A stretch of DNA of 64,000 bases, taken from contig JANFOG010000002.1 in assembly GCA_024336345.1 (NCBI GenBank), positions 744,001-808,000 on the forward strand. The letters are read 5' to 3'. Source of the DNA: Mariannaea sp. PMI_226 (taxonomy: Eukaryota; Ascomycota; Sordariomycetes; Hypocreales; Nectriaceae). The translations under genes were made by a program, and so were the position numbers. Positions 11,916 through 25,500 of this stretch are shown here, piece by piece (position 1 is the stretch's first letter; each line of letters starts with the position of its first letter). The notes below the pieces were generated by a model. The model did not search any database. It worked only from the letters and a program-made list of their open reading frames with translations, and was not told where the DNA came from.

Positions 11916-12698
11916 GATAGTTTTCTCAAAGCTCAGTGCTATTCCCCATGACGGTTGTGACGGAGAACAAGAGAATTCGCACCAGAAAATAACAGAAAAT
12001 AACAAAAAAGAAGAAAATTGATGGAAATTTGACCTGGATTAGAGCTCCGTTGGGAAGGTCCCCGTGATGCGACAATGTGCCAGAGTGGGATGACGTCGCC
12101 TTTCGTTGGGGTAAGGTACCATCAGTGGCTAAATTTGGTGCCGCGGTACACCCTCGACGCCCAGGCGTGGCCAATAGCGCATCCGCTTACGGCATTCGTC
12201 CTTCGGTATCCAGGTCGTCGAGTCCGAAAGCCGGTTAGACTGCGATTGCCTCTGGCCCCAGGATATTTAGTCACTTGGAACAAAATGTCTGAGTCTTGCT
12301 CACATGTTGGACCAGATTTCCGTTTAATCTAGTAAAAGCACTCAATGCATCACGGACACACATGGATGCCCTTATCTAGCAGTTGGTATCCCCAGAATTC
12401 GTCTGCCCTGGCCCATGGAAGACAAGGGCCTACCCTCCCCTACCCTCCCTCCCCCCTACTCCCCTACGGGGCCTGTCGTCCTACTTCGGTATCCATGCCA
12501 AAGAAATTTTGTTTGAGTGGCTATTCTCTCAACGGGCACATTGACGGTTATCATGGTATTGTATGTAGAATTTGAACGACCGAAAGGTTCGCCTAAAGAA
12601 CAAAGTCTGAACCTCATAAAACATATGCATCCTGAAGCCTCCGTCTTCCACATTGGTATAGCACCTCTACAGCTCGCATCCTACTATTCTCTCGCTCT
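11916..12698. other. Lipase promoter and sar1 3' flank
   Basis: This holds the 5' region of the patatin-like gene and the 3' region of sar1, both on -. The stretch at 12430-12475 is a C-rich tract (CCCTCCCTACC repeats) on the + strand, so G-rich in the transcript sense. No other gene was seen. Confidence 0.5.
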
Positions 12699-13568
<870 letters not shown>

Positions 13569-14684
13569 TGTTGGTGATGAATCAATACAGTATTAAGTCG
13601 AATCGAACAGAGTATGCGATCTAGTGTGGGAAATTCGTCGCTTTTTATCGTCGGCAGTTGGGTGATAAACTGGTGGTTTGGACAACGTGCTCTAACCTGG
13701 TCGAAAGCTGGCAGAAAGGGTGACGCAGTGGGGGCCTCAGATATAAGGCAGCACTAACGTGGCCTGTTAACCTTCCCAACGGCAGGCAATGTGCCATATT
13801 CAACAGGGCACGTTAGATCCTCCACACAGAGTATAGCTTATGTAGTTACCTACCTTAGGTACCTAAAAAGGCACAACACAGTCGGTTATCAGCTACCTAA
13901 GGTGGGAGTATAGAATGTCTGTCTCTGTAACTATCTGAAGTGCATCTGTTGTGATCAGGCATGCTACGCTTAAACGGGTTTCAATCTAGGGGCATGTTCT
14001 GAACGTAGTTTTTGTCTCGAGTACCAGACACATACATCACAGCAAAACACATAACTCGATACAGTGCGTGAGACGGTCAATCACCCCAGATGGTCAAAGC
14101 AAAGAATTGCGGCCCTGTGTCTTTGGGAGAATTTGGCAACTCCCATCATATGGAAGAGTTGGCTGTTGGAATACTTCATAAGACTGGGCTGGTTCTTCAC
14201 GGACCCGTCCTAGCTCCCGGGGCTGACATGTTACTGCATTCAAAATCGTATAACCACTTGAGAATTGATATTATGCTCATCATTGATATCTATCGTTGTC
14301 ATTATCATGTCTCTGCCTGTCACCAACGCCTTGCAGGAATTCTTCATTCCCAATGTCTCATCAGGGGTATCCAAACCGCGTCAAACAGGCTGTCCCAGCG
14401 AATGTTTGTTCCGACCGCCCGCCCAATGCGATGCGCCTAAAAGCAAAAAGAAAAAGCCCCGTACCATGCATACCAACACCAAAATATGCTTCGAATCAAC
14501 CTGGCTTCCAATAGATACAGTGAAATGTTTTACTGGCTCTCTGACCAGTTGAACAGAAGTGTGTGCGAGGGGGTTGCCATCGTCATCATGTAGTTGAATC
14601 CAAGGAGAGCGATAGCGCCTGGGAAAACGCAGGTTATCGACTCCCTTCTCCTCCGCAACAAAAGAAAATAAACAAGTAAAAATT
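13569..14684. other. sar1 upstream region and DUF2457 gene 3' flank
   Basis: The sar1 promoter lies next to 13569, with an ATATAA-like element near 13740 (TTATAT in the sense direction). At 13844-13896 there is a run of TACCTAAGG/CCTTAGGTA inverted half-sites (ACCTACCTTAGGTACCTAA), a low-complexity motif that recurs at 43.87 and 62.15 kb. No gene was recognised. Confidence 0.5.
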
Positions 14685-16850
14685 TTAGACGGAGAGGACA
14701 TAATTGCCCTGGTCCTTTTTGCCAGCCATCATAAGGCCCAGCTCTTTCATACGCTCGGCACCTCGGCCAGGTGCAGCTCGACGCTCAGGGACCTGTCCGC
14801 GACGAGCACGTTTGCAGTACATTTGGAAAAACTTCTCCTTGCGCCGTGTGCGCTTGCTCTCTAGTCCCTTAACGATATCGATGGCACCTCGGACGTGAAC
14901 ATCATGATCTTGAACCATCTTTTGATGACGAGCCTGTCGAAGCACAATGATACCACCAGCACGAGGCAGAGATTTAGTCTGAGTGAGTCCAGGGCGGCCA
15001 GCCAGATTGAATTTGACTTGACCACATCGAGGAGAGCCAAGAGGGGTAGTAAGCTTTCGAGGCCGGCCTGGCGATCTAGCCTTTCGGGGAGAATGGCGGT
15101 CAAACAGAGGTCTTGGGGATCGGCCACGACTTTTCGGAGGAGGAGAGTGATGGCGCTTCGGGGGTGGTGACCGGTAGCGCTTAGGTGACACATTGCTCTT
15201 TCTCCTTCGACGCGTACGATCAAGCTCGTGATGGATATCATCCATCTTGCCATGAAGCCAATCATCCTCATCATCACTCTCGTGGTGAACAGGGTTGAAG
15301 ATTTCACCCTCATTGTCGTCCTCGGGCTCCGAAGCGGGGAAGCTTGGGTCAATATCTTGAGGAATAAGTCGAAGCTTCTCATTTCGCCGAGCAGCCAAGC
15401 ATGACATATAGGCCTCTTCAAGCGGTCTATCCTCATCAAGAGTTCCGCAGACGAAATCAGTGCTGTCGGGGAGATCGACTGTTTCCTCTCGGTGTTTGAT
15501 TCGTTTACTTCTCTGACGAGGAGGGTGGCTGTTCTGGGTGATGGAGGAATCAGACTGGTCATGTACAGATAATCGCCTTCCTTGGCGTGACGAGCCGATA
15601 TGAACAACTGTTTTTTGACTAGGGGTCCAAAGAGTCATGTTTTCGTCGTCATCGTCATCATCATCAGAGTCGGCAAATCCAGTCTCTTCGTCTGTGTGAT
15701 AGCCATCAGAATCACCTTCGTCCTCATCCTCGTCTTCATCGTCATCGTCTTCCAACTCAACTTCCAGGTCATCCAGGTCATCGTCGTCATTGTCGGCAAT
15801 ATCTTCCTCCTCGTCATCCTCATTCAATTCTTCTTCCTCCGCCTCCTCCTCAGCTTCGGCAGCTAATCGACGAATATGGTTCTCTTTGGTAAGTGTATCA
15901 TTGATAGTGAGCTTTTTTGTTGGAACGAGGCTAGCCTGGCGGATCCAATCATCTTCACGGGCTATCCCAGATGCAAATTCATGAAAGTGGGATCCGTCAG
16001 CAACAAGATCCTTAGAATTAGCTCGGAGGAATTTAGGCCGGGAGGTTGATGGTCTGCGAGGGGCTATTTGGCGAGGGGTATCAAGGTTGGCAGAGGCGAC
16101 AGAGGCGAGCAAAGAAGGTCTCTTTGGCGTTGAGGGAGATTCTGGCGCTACTTTGGGAACTGCCTCGCCGATATGAGAGCTGATGCGCTGAGGCGGAGTG
16201 TTTTGGGTAGAAGCAGGTCGTGCTGGACAAGCGAACTTGATGCACGACCGTCGAGGGGCTTCCTGGGCAGAAGGGGTTCTGATCATCGGCTGAGCTCGTA
16301 GAGTGGCTTCCTGGACTAGGGGCTTGCCACCGCAAGCAAATTGAATACTTCGCTTACGCGGAGCTTCTGTTGCAGGATGGGGTTGAGCCTGCGCTTGTAG
16401 GCGGACTGCAGCACCAAGGAGAGAGACGTGCTTAGGGTCAGTTGGAGTATTTGCATCCAAGCGAAGCATTGTCATCTCAGGAAGAGGAGGGCTTGGGGTG
16501 TTGGGACGCGAAGGGCTCGTCAAGCCAGTATCGCTAGTGAGGTCTGCAGCCGAGGTAAGGCTGATGTTGCTAGCGAGCGAGCGTCTTCGTTGAGTGTGTG
16601 CCAAGATGGGGCCAGGCATTTCGTGGGCATGGTGATGAATGGCGAGGTCGTCATCTGAAGTTCCCATGATGGCCTGCGTCAACAGAGAAGGCTTCTCACT
16701 TGGAAGTCTGATGGGAGTCTTTCGAAACTTGTCTTGCTTGGGTTGACGGTTGAGTCGATACTCGGGTGGCTCGTCGACCTCTTCGTATTCCTCTGAGCCA
16801 TGAGCAGGCCAGAGAGCATCTGGGTTGGAGGTGGTCATGTTGGTTGTCAT
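14685..16850 (-). CDS. DUF2457 (fungal 'extensin-like') protein, probably nuclear
   Basis: A single uninterrupted frame encodes 721 residues. It is largely disordered. It has a very acidic tract (about 333-403, long Asp/Glu runs), then a conserved core (MTLWTPSQKTVVHIGS to about 530), an Arg/Ser/Pro-rich stretch (about 547-600) and a basic C-terminal block (IDIVKGLESKRTRRKEKFF and onward) typical of DUF2457. Short motifs RKRSIQFAC (165-173) and RRSCIKFAC (200-208) repeat, with a weaker relative VKFNLAG (612-618). Basic clusters suggest nuclear location. No enzymatic domain is visible and I cannot assign a function. The family name is my recognition of the core and tail. The start is the first ATG; a second at MTTSNP (residue 5) is equally possible. 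Confidence 0.85.
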   Translation of the reverse strand: MTTNMTTSNPDALWPAHGSEEYEEVDEPPEYRLNRQPKQDKFRKTPIRLPSEKPSLLTQAIMGTSDDDLAIHHHAHEMPGPILAHTQRRRSLASNISLTSAADLTSDTGLTSPSRPNTPSPPLPEMTMLRLDANTPTDPKHVSLLGAAVRLQAQAQPHPATEAPRKRSIQFACGGKPLVQEATLRAQPMIRTPSAQEAPRRSCIKFACPARPASTQNTPPQRISSHIGEAVPKVAPESPSTPKRPSLLASVASANLDTPRQIAPRRPSTSRPKFLRANSKDLVADGSHFHEFASGIAREDDWIRQASLVPTKKLTINDTLTKENHIRRLAAEAEEEAEEEELNEDDEEEDIADNDDDDLDDLEVELEDDDDEDEDEDEGDSDGYHTDEETGFADSDDDDDDDENMTLWTPSQKTVVHIGSSRQGRRLSVHDQSDSSITQNSHPPRQRSKRIKHREETVDLPDSTDFVCGTLDEDRPLEEAYMSCLAARRNEKLRLIPQDIDPSFPASEPEDDNEGEIFNPVHHESDDEDDWLHGKMDDIHHELDRTRRRRKSNVSPKRYRSPPPKRHHSPPPKSRGRSPRPLFDRHSPRKARSPGRPRKLTTPLGSPRCGQVKFNLAGRPGLTQTKSLPRAGGIIVLRQARHQKMVQDHDVHVRGAIDIVKGLESKRTRRKEKFFQMYCKRARRGQVPERRAAPGRGAERMKELGLMMAGKKDQGNYVLSV

Positions 16851-19800
16851 GTTCGCAGTGGGTGCTTGCGAGGACTTGGTATGTATGGGCCGAGGGGACA
16901 GGGATCAAGGCTGAAGTTTCGGACTGACGGCGAAGTGACAGTTATTGTTTGTTGCTTCGAGTGTCAAGCCAGCCTGACAAATACCCGGGAATCGAAACGG
17001 GGTTGTTCAAGGGGTGTTAGGTGGTGGTGGTGGGATGGGTATGATTGTTAATCGGTTTGAAATGTGCGGTTGAATTGTTGCAATAGACAATCACAAGACG
17101 AGAAGACGTCCTGCAGTCGGAATTGAGTCAACCAATGTGTCCCTGAGGACAGGTGTGCTATAACATCCAAACAAACATCGTCAACTGAAGAGGCTCGGGA
17201 GGTGATGGTTGATGGAAGAGCCGCAAGAAAAGCGAAAGCTTCAGTAAGAGAGATGGTACCAAAGTCGAGACAGGTCAGGGACGAGCCTTTTAGGAGGAGC
17301 GGATGGACAGGCGAATGTCTCAAGTGGCAGGGGACCGGTTTCACGGCTACCACTCTGAGTGGGGCGAGGGGTGTATCGGAGGGTCTGATTCAGGTGTGCG
17401 CGTAGTGTGTGGATGCGTGGATGAGCAGTGTAAGAGGCGTGGGTGATGATCAATGGGTGTGGCAGTGACGTCCTTCCCTGTGCGGTGGTTGTGGTTAATT
17501 ACGGCGTGGACGTGCTAGCAAAAGAACAAGCAGATCGCCGGTGCGTGCGTGTGATGTCTTTTTTTGAGTGCGTACTATGTCTAACAAAGCCCTCTTTTTT
17601 TCTCGAAGGAGGATGAAGCTATCAAAGAGGTCATCCAGCGTGAGAAATAAAGAAGAACTGTTGAAGCGGTGGGTGAGGGACTAAATGGATAAGAAGTGGG
17701 AAGCGCAGAAACCGAAGTCAAGGCGCGCCCCGTTACCGACGAATTTACAGTACCTCGTAATAAACCGGCGGTTGCATAGCAAGAACAAGTCCTTGGCAGC
17801 TAATAATTAGACATGCACCATGTAGAGTGAGGCGAGGCGCTGAAGAAACGTATCTAGCACCTTCGCCTCGGCCAAACCAGAGAAAATAGAGCAAGTTGGG
17901 GCCAACGACGACAAAGACGCGGGATGAGAGCCCTGAAGAAATGGGGGCTGTCCCTAATTAGAGGGGCCATGAAAAATTGCCGAGCAAGGAGCGGGTAAAA
18001 AATGGGCCTTTGGTGGGAAACAAACAGTTCAGGAAAGTAGCCTTGTGTGGGAGAGCTCGATGGCCACTGGTCAGAACTTTACCCTACCACAGTCCGTTAC
18101 AGTACAGAGTACGTACTGGCAATTCGCGGTGGTGCGGTGGTCGGCCGTGGGAAATTTTTGTTGGCGCGCGGGCTGGACTGGTTTCGACTGTGAGAAGAAA
18201 GTTTTTTTTTCCCTCAAATTTTCCTCCTCGGACCCGTCTAGCGGATCTGGCCCATTCGCAGGCGCTAACATTTAGTGGTTGGTCAGCCATTCGTTCCATG
18301 TTTCCAGTGCACACCTCAGCCCTGAACAAGCCCTGACCCCCTTGAAAGCGCAGAAGCGGGACTCTTTTTTTTTTTTTCTCAGATGCCACCGGACGACCTT
18401 TGCAGTAAAGTTATTATTACAATGAGGCCTGTCTCGATCGATCTCATGGGGCCTTCAGTTTGTTGAGTCAGTCAGAATAGTTTGTCGCCCTTGCCCTGGA
18501 ACATTTCCGAGAGCAGGTGGGAACCTCAAGCAATAGGTACACAGCCCAGTTCTCTAACTTACCAGGGGAGGCAGGTACCTTCCTTTGCCTGACTTGATGT
18601 CCCGCCTCGACTTTGACAAATGCCATGCTTGTGAGATGATGGTACATTAGAATGTACTCGAAGGGTGAGAAAATGGATGTAGTTACTACAATTGGATATC
18701 TGGGTTTCTTTGCTTTGCTGGAGAGCTGGTATTTTGACTGAGAAGTTGCCCTGTACCCGCGTTGAATGTACAGCCATTTGCCGGGCTGCCTCTGTCCCGA
18801 AAGGATGCCGGTCAGCTCTACTCCATCACGCATGAAGTCTCGAATTTACATGACACGTTGTGCCCGCAATCCGCTTGCGGAAAGCAATTTCGGTCGCTGT
18901 CTGTTTTCAGTGGCAGGAAAGCCAAGCACCACTCACCGCACAGTATCATCTCCCAGCCGCACGCCTACCAATCAGAACACCCGTAATTACCCTGTGGCAC
19001 CTGTCAGAGGAGGCCGCAGATGGGCCATGTGCCAGTGGTCCTGGAAAGTCTGTGGTCCTTTTCGTACTGTGCAGGTGCACTACCTGTGAAGAAACAGCGG
19101 GAACGTGGAAGACATGAGCAGTCAGCATCCATCATGTCAGGACTGGGCTTTGGTTGGTTGGTCCATGTCAGCAACCATCCCTTCATCATTCAACCATCAT
19201 CTCTGCCAGAGGCCGCACTTCTACTCCCGAGCAAACCGCCACATAATCCGGTAGGCTCCGTTTCTTTCCAGCGGGACTCTCCTCTACTCATTGGCCAGGC
19301 TCCAGCGCTCCACTAATGCTCGCTGGGTTCCATCGGAATCTCGCGGTGTATGTAGGTATGTTACCATACCAAGTAATTACTGGAGGTAGCCACCGCGTCC
19401 TCCGGGGCTGCAGGTTACGTGGACAAGAGTCCACTCCCTACGAACTGAAGTGCCTTAATCTCTGTCCTGGAGGCCAAGCTTACGAGAACCACCTCGGCTT
19501 GAGCACACGACTTCTGGCGGCGCCGCGACACAGAGTAACACCCGCCCTCTTAGGGAATTTATGGGTGTGTCAGCAAAGTCGAGCGGTGTGCAAAGTTAAT
19601 AAATGTGAGCCGTTCATTTCAAATGTTGCTGATCAGTACGTAAGGCTTTGATGACGGAAATGAAATGACTAACCACCACCTGATGGCATTTACAGGTTGA
19701 TATCACCAAGCATGAGAGTGGTAGTTACGAGATTGAGGTATGACTCTTTTGTCAAACTGCAAAACAACTCAATCCCCAATCGCTCATTTGGATGCAATCA

Positions 19801-20025
19801 TGATGTCGCCTGGAGGTATTCTGGTCCCCAGTCCCTAAAGTGCGGCATCCCCTCCCTAAGACCCAGCCTATCGTCATCTAAGAGCCATGTGCTCTTGGCG
19901 CTGTGATCTCTCATCGCGTGCACTAATTGAGTGTTCTGTGCAGCTCAATAGCTTCAATGCGCAAAGCCCCTGGCTGAATAGCTGTTATTTTCCCTTACAT
20001 GTATGCAGGGTACATATCTGCTGGG

Positions 20026-20050
20026 TGTCACACCGGGAAACACCCGGTCC
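20026..20050. repeat. Short inverted repeat
   Basis: An inverted repeat ACCGGG...CCCGGT, with arms of about 6-7 bp around an AAACA loop, lies in the gene-poor region. It could form a small hairpin. No associated gene was seen. Confidence 0.4.
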
Positions 20051-22510
20051 CTAAAGTCGTTCAACTCTCTCTGATTGCCCATCACTGATGCAGAATGATG
20101 CAGCTCTGCTCAAGGGGTCCTTGCACAGGATGAGGAGAACCAATCCAACAACGACCGGATGCGCAAGCTGTCATCATCACCTATTTGCCCGGTAACAAGG
20201 GGGAAAATGGACTTGTATCGAACATATCCGAGCTGCCAGGCTTGGCATAGTCCAGAGATGTCTCTCGGACAATACATAGGCTGTTGCATCAACACGCCCT
20301 CTTGTGCATGCTTAGTACCACATTACTATTCCAGATGTTATTTGCATATCATTTCTCAGCACACACCCTGCCTCGCCCACTTTCCGAGACTTCATGTCTT
20401 TGCTTCCCCACGAATAGCGACCTAATTGTGAATTAAAGGTGAATCACTACAGCAGCTAGTTGGGGTTTTACGTGATTAGAGGTGTAATTCTGCAACAGTC
20501 TTGTGTTCGGATGTTATGTGATTATCAACCCATATATGTGCTTTGCCCACCATCGTATTAACCCTTGTTGCTTTGCTGGCCGGTTGCAATTGCCTCTGGA
20601 GGAAATCAATAGGCAGTCTTAACTGAGCATGTTGAAAGAAGATGCTTTCTTTGGGTCAAGCTTCTTCCTTCAAGATGAAGCTGGTCCTGCTGACGACATG
20701 AACAAATCAACGCTCCCAGAATGCTCGGACAGCATTCTTCTGCCCTCAGGTTCATTCCTGCGTGCATTTATCGTGGAACAGCTCTCAACCTCTTGGCAAT
20801 CTTGATACTAGTGTGCACAATCTCATGAATGTGTTTCTCATATGAGGCTATCAAGGCCCAGACTTTGGCACTGTTGCACTGCATTCGACGAGCAGAAGAT
20901 GTGACCCTCCTTATTCGGCATACTGAATACCATGCTACACGCAGCAAGCTTGCTAGGCAGTTCTACACCCTCCCATGCTCTTGACATTTAATTCTCTCCA
21001 ACTAACGAGACAGCAGCTTGCGGCCAACTCGTTTCCCCTAAGCAATTTGCCGATAATGAATTAGCTGCATTGCGAGTTCGTCACATTGGTGCCGTCCTTG
21101 CACATGAGCGCTAACCCCCGCGCTGACGAATGTAACCCCGCATCGACAAGCTTCCCCAGGGTGTTCTCACGCGGCATCAGCGCGTAGATGGAAATTCGCT
21201 TCGCTCGTGCCACCATGCGATAGGGGCTCGGAGATCACCTGAGATCCCTTAATCTACGAAAGGATTGGAGTCCATCATCCTCACGGCGGCTCGTGCACAG
21301 CAATGACTTCATGTTCCTTTGTGCGTATACTGGTGTCAAGACCCTGACCCCCTGTTCTCGCTATTGCTCACCAACCGTACTTGCTAGTATGTGTAGGGGC
21401 ACAACACCAATGTAGATCCTAGTTAGGTTCAGCGGTGAAATTAATGAACCCTGGTGTGCTTCGGCATTTCTAGAAGGAGAGCTCACGAGAGACAACGAGT
21501 ACGGTCTTGCTTTTACTGGCCAGAATAATGAAACAAGACCATCATCATACATGAAGGGGATAGGCAGAAATACACGACAGTTAGGTCTAAAGTACGTGAG
21601 AACACACAGACGATGACAGTATATGTTGAATAGTGACCAGGCGAGTATTTGCTGCAGGGCACAGGTAATTTCACCCACAACGCAACATCCCGCCCAGGAT
21701 GTCGGGTACTGGACTGCTGATATTGGAGGGGAAACTGGTGACAGTCTACCAATCAGCTTGGGCTCACGTCTTGACTGGGTGATGATTTTGAGGTAGCTAA
21801 CATTAGTAGTGATCAATTAATTACTGCACGTTTTTTTTAGGAACAATGGCGTCTAGGGTGTCGCGAGGTTTCATCTGATGGCCCGCATCTCCTAGTTCTT
21901 TTTTAACATTCTAGCTCTCCATAGGAAGCTACGGCTAATTAGCATTGACATCATCAATATTAGAGGCGCCAGTGTAATCAGAATACTTGTAGAAGGTGGT
22001 TGCGCCAAGGGCTGCGGTGCGCGAGCGAGTTGCGCTTTGCTTTGGTGGCTGACTTCTGTCCGATGCCTATATGATTCCTCACCGACACTATGACCACATT
22101 GTGGTCATCTGTCTGATAGACTCATGTATGCTGTCTAGTGGGCTCACCGATGACTGACTGGGTCAGGACGGCTGGACTACGATGAGCCTAGGCTTTACAA
22201 CGGTCTCATCTCTGTCGACCGGGTGGTGGTGGTGGCACGCAGAGTCGGCCATAAGCTCACGGGCAGTTGGAGCGCGATTTTCTGTCAAGCCAGTTTGGAC
22301 GATCACACCTAGGCAATCCTAGGTTAGCAGCGGGCTTCCTTTCATCCAGCACTGGATGCAACACGCTCTAGCTCACTCGAGTTTCTCCCCTCCATCTCCC
22401 CTCCTTTCCCTGAGCCGTCTGGGGACCTCTAGAGCGAATGAGAGTTATTGGGCGTTGGGGGGTGGTTTGCGAAGGGATTGACGGCATGCTGTGACATGTG
22501 ACAAACAAGT

Positions 22511-22545
22511 TGCAAGCTGCAAGCTGCAAGCTGCAAGCTGCAAGC
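22511..22545. repeat. Minisatellite, 5 perfect copies of TGCAAGC
   Basis: Five exact copies of the heptamer TGCAAGC lie end to end in an otherwise unremarkable stretch. The unit is not a multiple of three in phase with any long frame, so it is more likely slippage DNA than a coding repeat. Confidence 0.9.
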
Positions 22546-25500
22546 CACCCACACGAGGATGCAGTGCACACACAAGCCCATCAACCACGCCATGATGGCA
22601 ATATTGGGCCATGGCTGAACCGGCACCGGTCCTGGTTTGAGTGTCGATCAGGGACTTTGCAGCCAAGACATGCATCAAAATGAAGTGCCCTTGTCATGTA
22701 GGAATATGTGCTGGACTACAGTATGCGATGTAGCCATTGAATTCGTAGTTGGTCACCTCCACCGGTTCGCTTCGCTTTTGCCAAGGCCTTCGCACAGAAG
22801 AAAAAAAAAAGGCAGTGGTGAGATCAGGTCTTATGAGGTTGCGAAACGAGGATGTAAGTCAAGTCACTAATACGGGAGTTATGCTTCGATAGATCTCAGC
22901 TGGGCGCTGGTCGAAGAAGTAAGACCTCACAGCCTTAAACAAAAGTCAATTCAGAAGCAAGACAAACATGCAATAGATAATATTCTTGTTAGAAACTCGC
23001 ACCGTCTCTTTTGTCTTTCTTTTTTGATGTTTTGTTCTTATAAGCAGACACAAAAAAAAAAGTTGGTTCGGGAGTTCACTCCCCAGCAACCCGACTGCAG
23101 CCGGCACAAGATGGAAATAGTGGACACAGACCATTCCTTGATATCCAGGAAATTTCTTGGGGAACTTGGTCCAATAGTTCCCAAGAAACCTCTTTTTTTT
23201 TTTTTTTTTCTCCCTCTCGTGGCCCCATCCGCATTGCCTTTCCGTTTTGGCTTTGGTGAGGCAGCTCATCCGTCGGGTGATTTTGGTCTGAATGCAAGCC
23301 AAGCGACCATGGCCCGCGTAGTCTCGGGCGCTACCAGAATAGTACGCCCACTGAATGCTTCGTAGGAGGTAATTAGTCGGCGTGCGAAAAATGGCGAGTT
23401 ACCTCCGGGGGCGTGGAATCCAGATCACCATCGAACCCATCCCGCTCCCAACTTTACCAGTTGGCTGTGTGCTCGTGATGTAATCCATCATCCGCCCCAT
23501 TCTCCGAAGCGACCACGTTCTTCGGCCACTGCACCTGAGAAACAACTCTGAAAATCTACGTAATCAACGACGCTCTCTGAAACTTTGATGCTGGAAAAAG
23601 TAAGTTAGATACGGTGTGTATGCGCACTGCAGTACTCCCATCAATACAGTCATCCGTTTGGATACAAGGGCTCTTCGAGTCTGAAACTTTTTGCATCGCC
23701 TACCTTGGCAGGGGCAGGGCAAACATTAACTGTGACGCATTCATGATGGCGAAGTCGTCTGAGCAAGATCCAATCTTCAATAGAAGAGTAACACGTTCAG
23801 ATCCGGGCCGTGATGATCCTGACGACATCCGCCGGAAGCAGCCATTTGGAATAATATGGCAACACACCACAATCCCGGCTTTGGCGGGGCACGCAGAGTG
23901 TCGCCCAGATCCTGAATAGCAGAAAAAGTTTGTTTACGTAGACCCTCGCACGACAATACTTTCTTTTCCCTGACACCGGGAAAGCAGAAGCGGCGAGGTA
24001 CAATTGCCACTGCCATGACCAGTCACGTCCATCCGTTGCAGGTATCGATGATCTAGGGTCTTGCCACTCTAGATGCCCTGTTTGTTGAGAGGGGGAAGGG
24101 GAACATCTGATCTCAGGACCCCGAAAATCCCGCTGTCATGGGCGATCTTCAGCGTTGTAGCCAACCGTGTGTGTGTCGTGGCGATGTTATTGCCAAAGGG
24201 TTTTTTTTTACCTGTATTCGCTATTAGGTATAGGGTAGGTAACTTTGTGAGGGCCTATTCATATCATCACCTTCATTTTGTGACGTACCTACATCAAGAC
24301 GTATCCAGTAGTCATGTCGTTTTCAAACGTTGCGCGCTTTATTTTTTGGATTTTAGTTAGGTATTGGTATGAGACAAACTACGTTGGCAGTGGCAAGGAA
24401 GCAGGTAGGGTTTTGGTGACCATGAAGATACATGGATGTGATACGGATTTGGGCGGTGATCAACGACTCAAAGAGACAAGAATTTCCCAGCCTAAACAGG
24501 TGTATTCATAGCTATATATAGATTTAGCAATGTAGAGAATCAATTGTCCTCACGAAAGGCCGATGGCCATCGCTTCCCCTTAACCCCCCCCCTGGAGTCT
24601 CTTGCTGATGAAGAAGGCATTGACTAACAACTAGGGACTCACACCGAAAGGAGCGAAGTTGGGACACCTACCTAGGGCAAGTATTATCGGGTTCGAAAGC
24701 TAATATGATTCAGGTTAAGAGAGAACCGAGATCAGAAAGCTGCTTCAAGTGCCTCTGGATATTCCACTACATATATGCAAACTCAGGAGTGTCAATGGGA
24801 TCTGCCGCATTTGCATACAAGGACCACTATGATAACGATGGTTTCCATACGAGGCAGATGTATGCCGTAGTAGCAAGTGATTTATTTATCTAGGTATTCT
24901 TTTTCTACCTGATCAACCCTACGCCGCTAAATATAGAGGCGTATCGTACTTTTCATCGAGCAAGGAGTTCCGAGCGTCAACTGCTTATTTTAAGTGAGGA
25001 GAATTATTTGTTTCCGTGATAACGGAGCTGCCAGAATTGATAAAATGCAGTTTAGACCATTTATTTTCTCCTAAATGACTGCTAGTATGACCTGATTTGA
25101 TGATCGGTTAACCGACTTGACTTCACCCATCACTGGTCGTCCTACAAATATCCAACTAGCTCATCAATTGTATGTTTATTCTATTTCTCTTGCCTTCATC
25201 AAGCATTTATGCCTTTTCCATGTTTCACAAACTAACTTCCGCCGTCTCCTTACAACAGGAGGCCCCTGAAGAGGATACTCTGAGACGAGTTGTATCAATG
25301 AGTTTACCAGAAATGCATCTATGCGATAGACAGCGGATATTATTAAGCGCGAAGGTGGAATCTAATCCACTGTCTGTTATATTCAGTGAATTGAACGATT
25401 TCCACCTCCGAAGACCTATTTCGACCTCCCAGGGAGGGAGGGGGCGGCTGCCCCTGTAAGCAAAGGAGACCTGTGTTGGCCATTGTAGACTCTAAAATAC

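Noticed and set aside
11916..12005. Upstream ATG of the lipase gene adding 30 residues
   Set aside because: The added segment is unlike family N-termini, and the downstream ATG has a purine at -3.
17048..17353. 101-codon - strand frame upstream of the DUF2457 gene
   Set aside because: Tested as a 5' exon; no donor joins it in phase to the start at 16850, and the composition is not convincing.
22511..22545. Heptamer repeat as a CRISPR-like array
   Set aside because: Units are contiguous with no spacers; a minisatellite in a eukaryotic genome.
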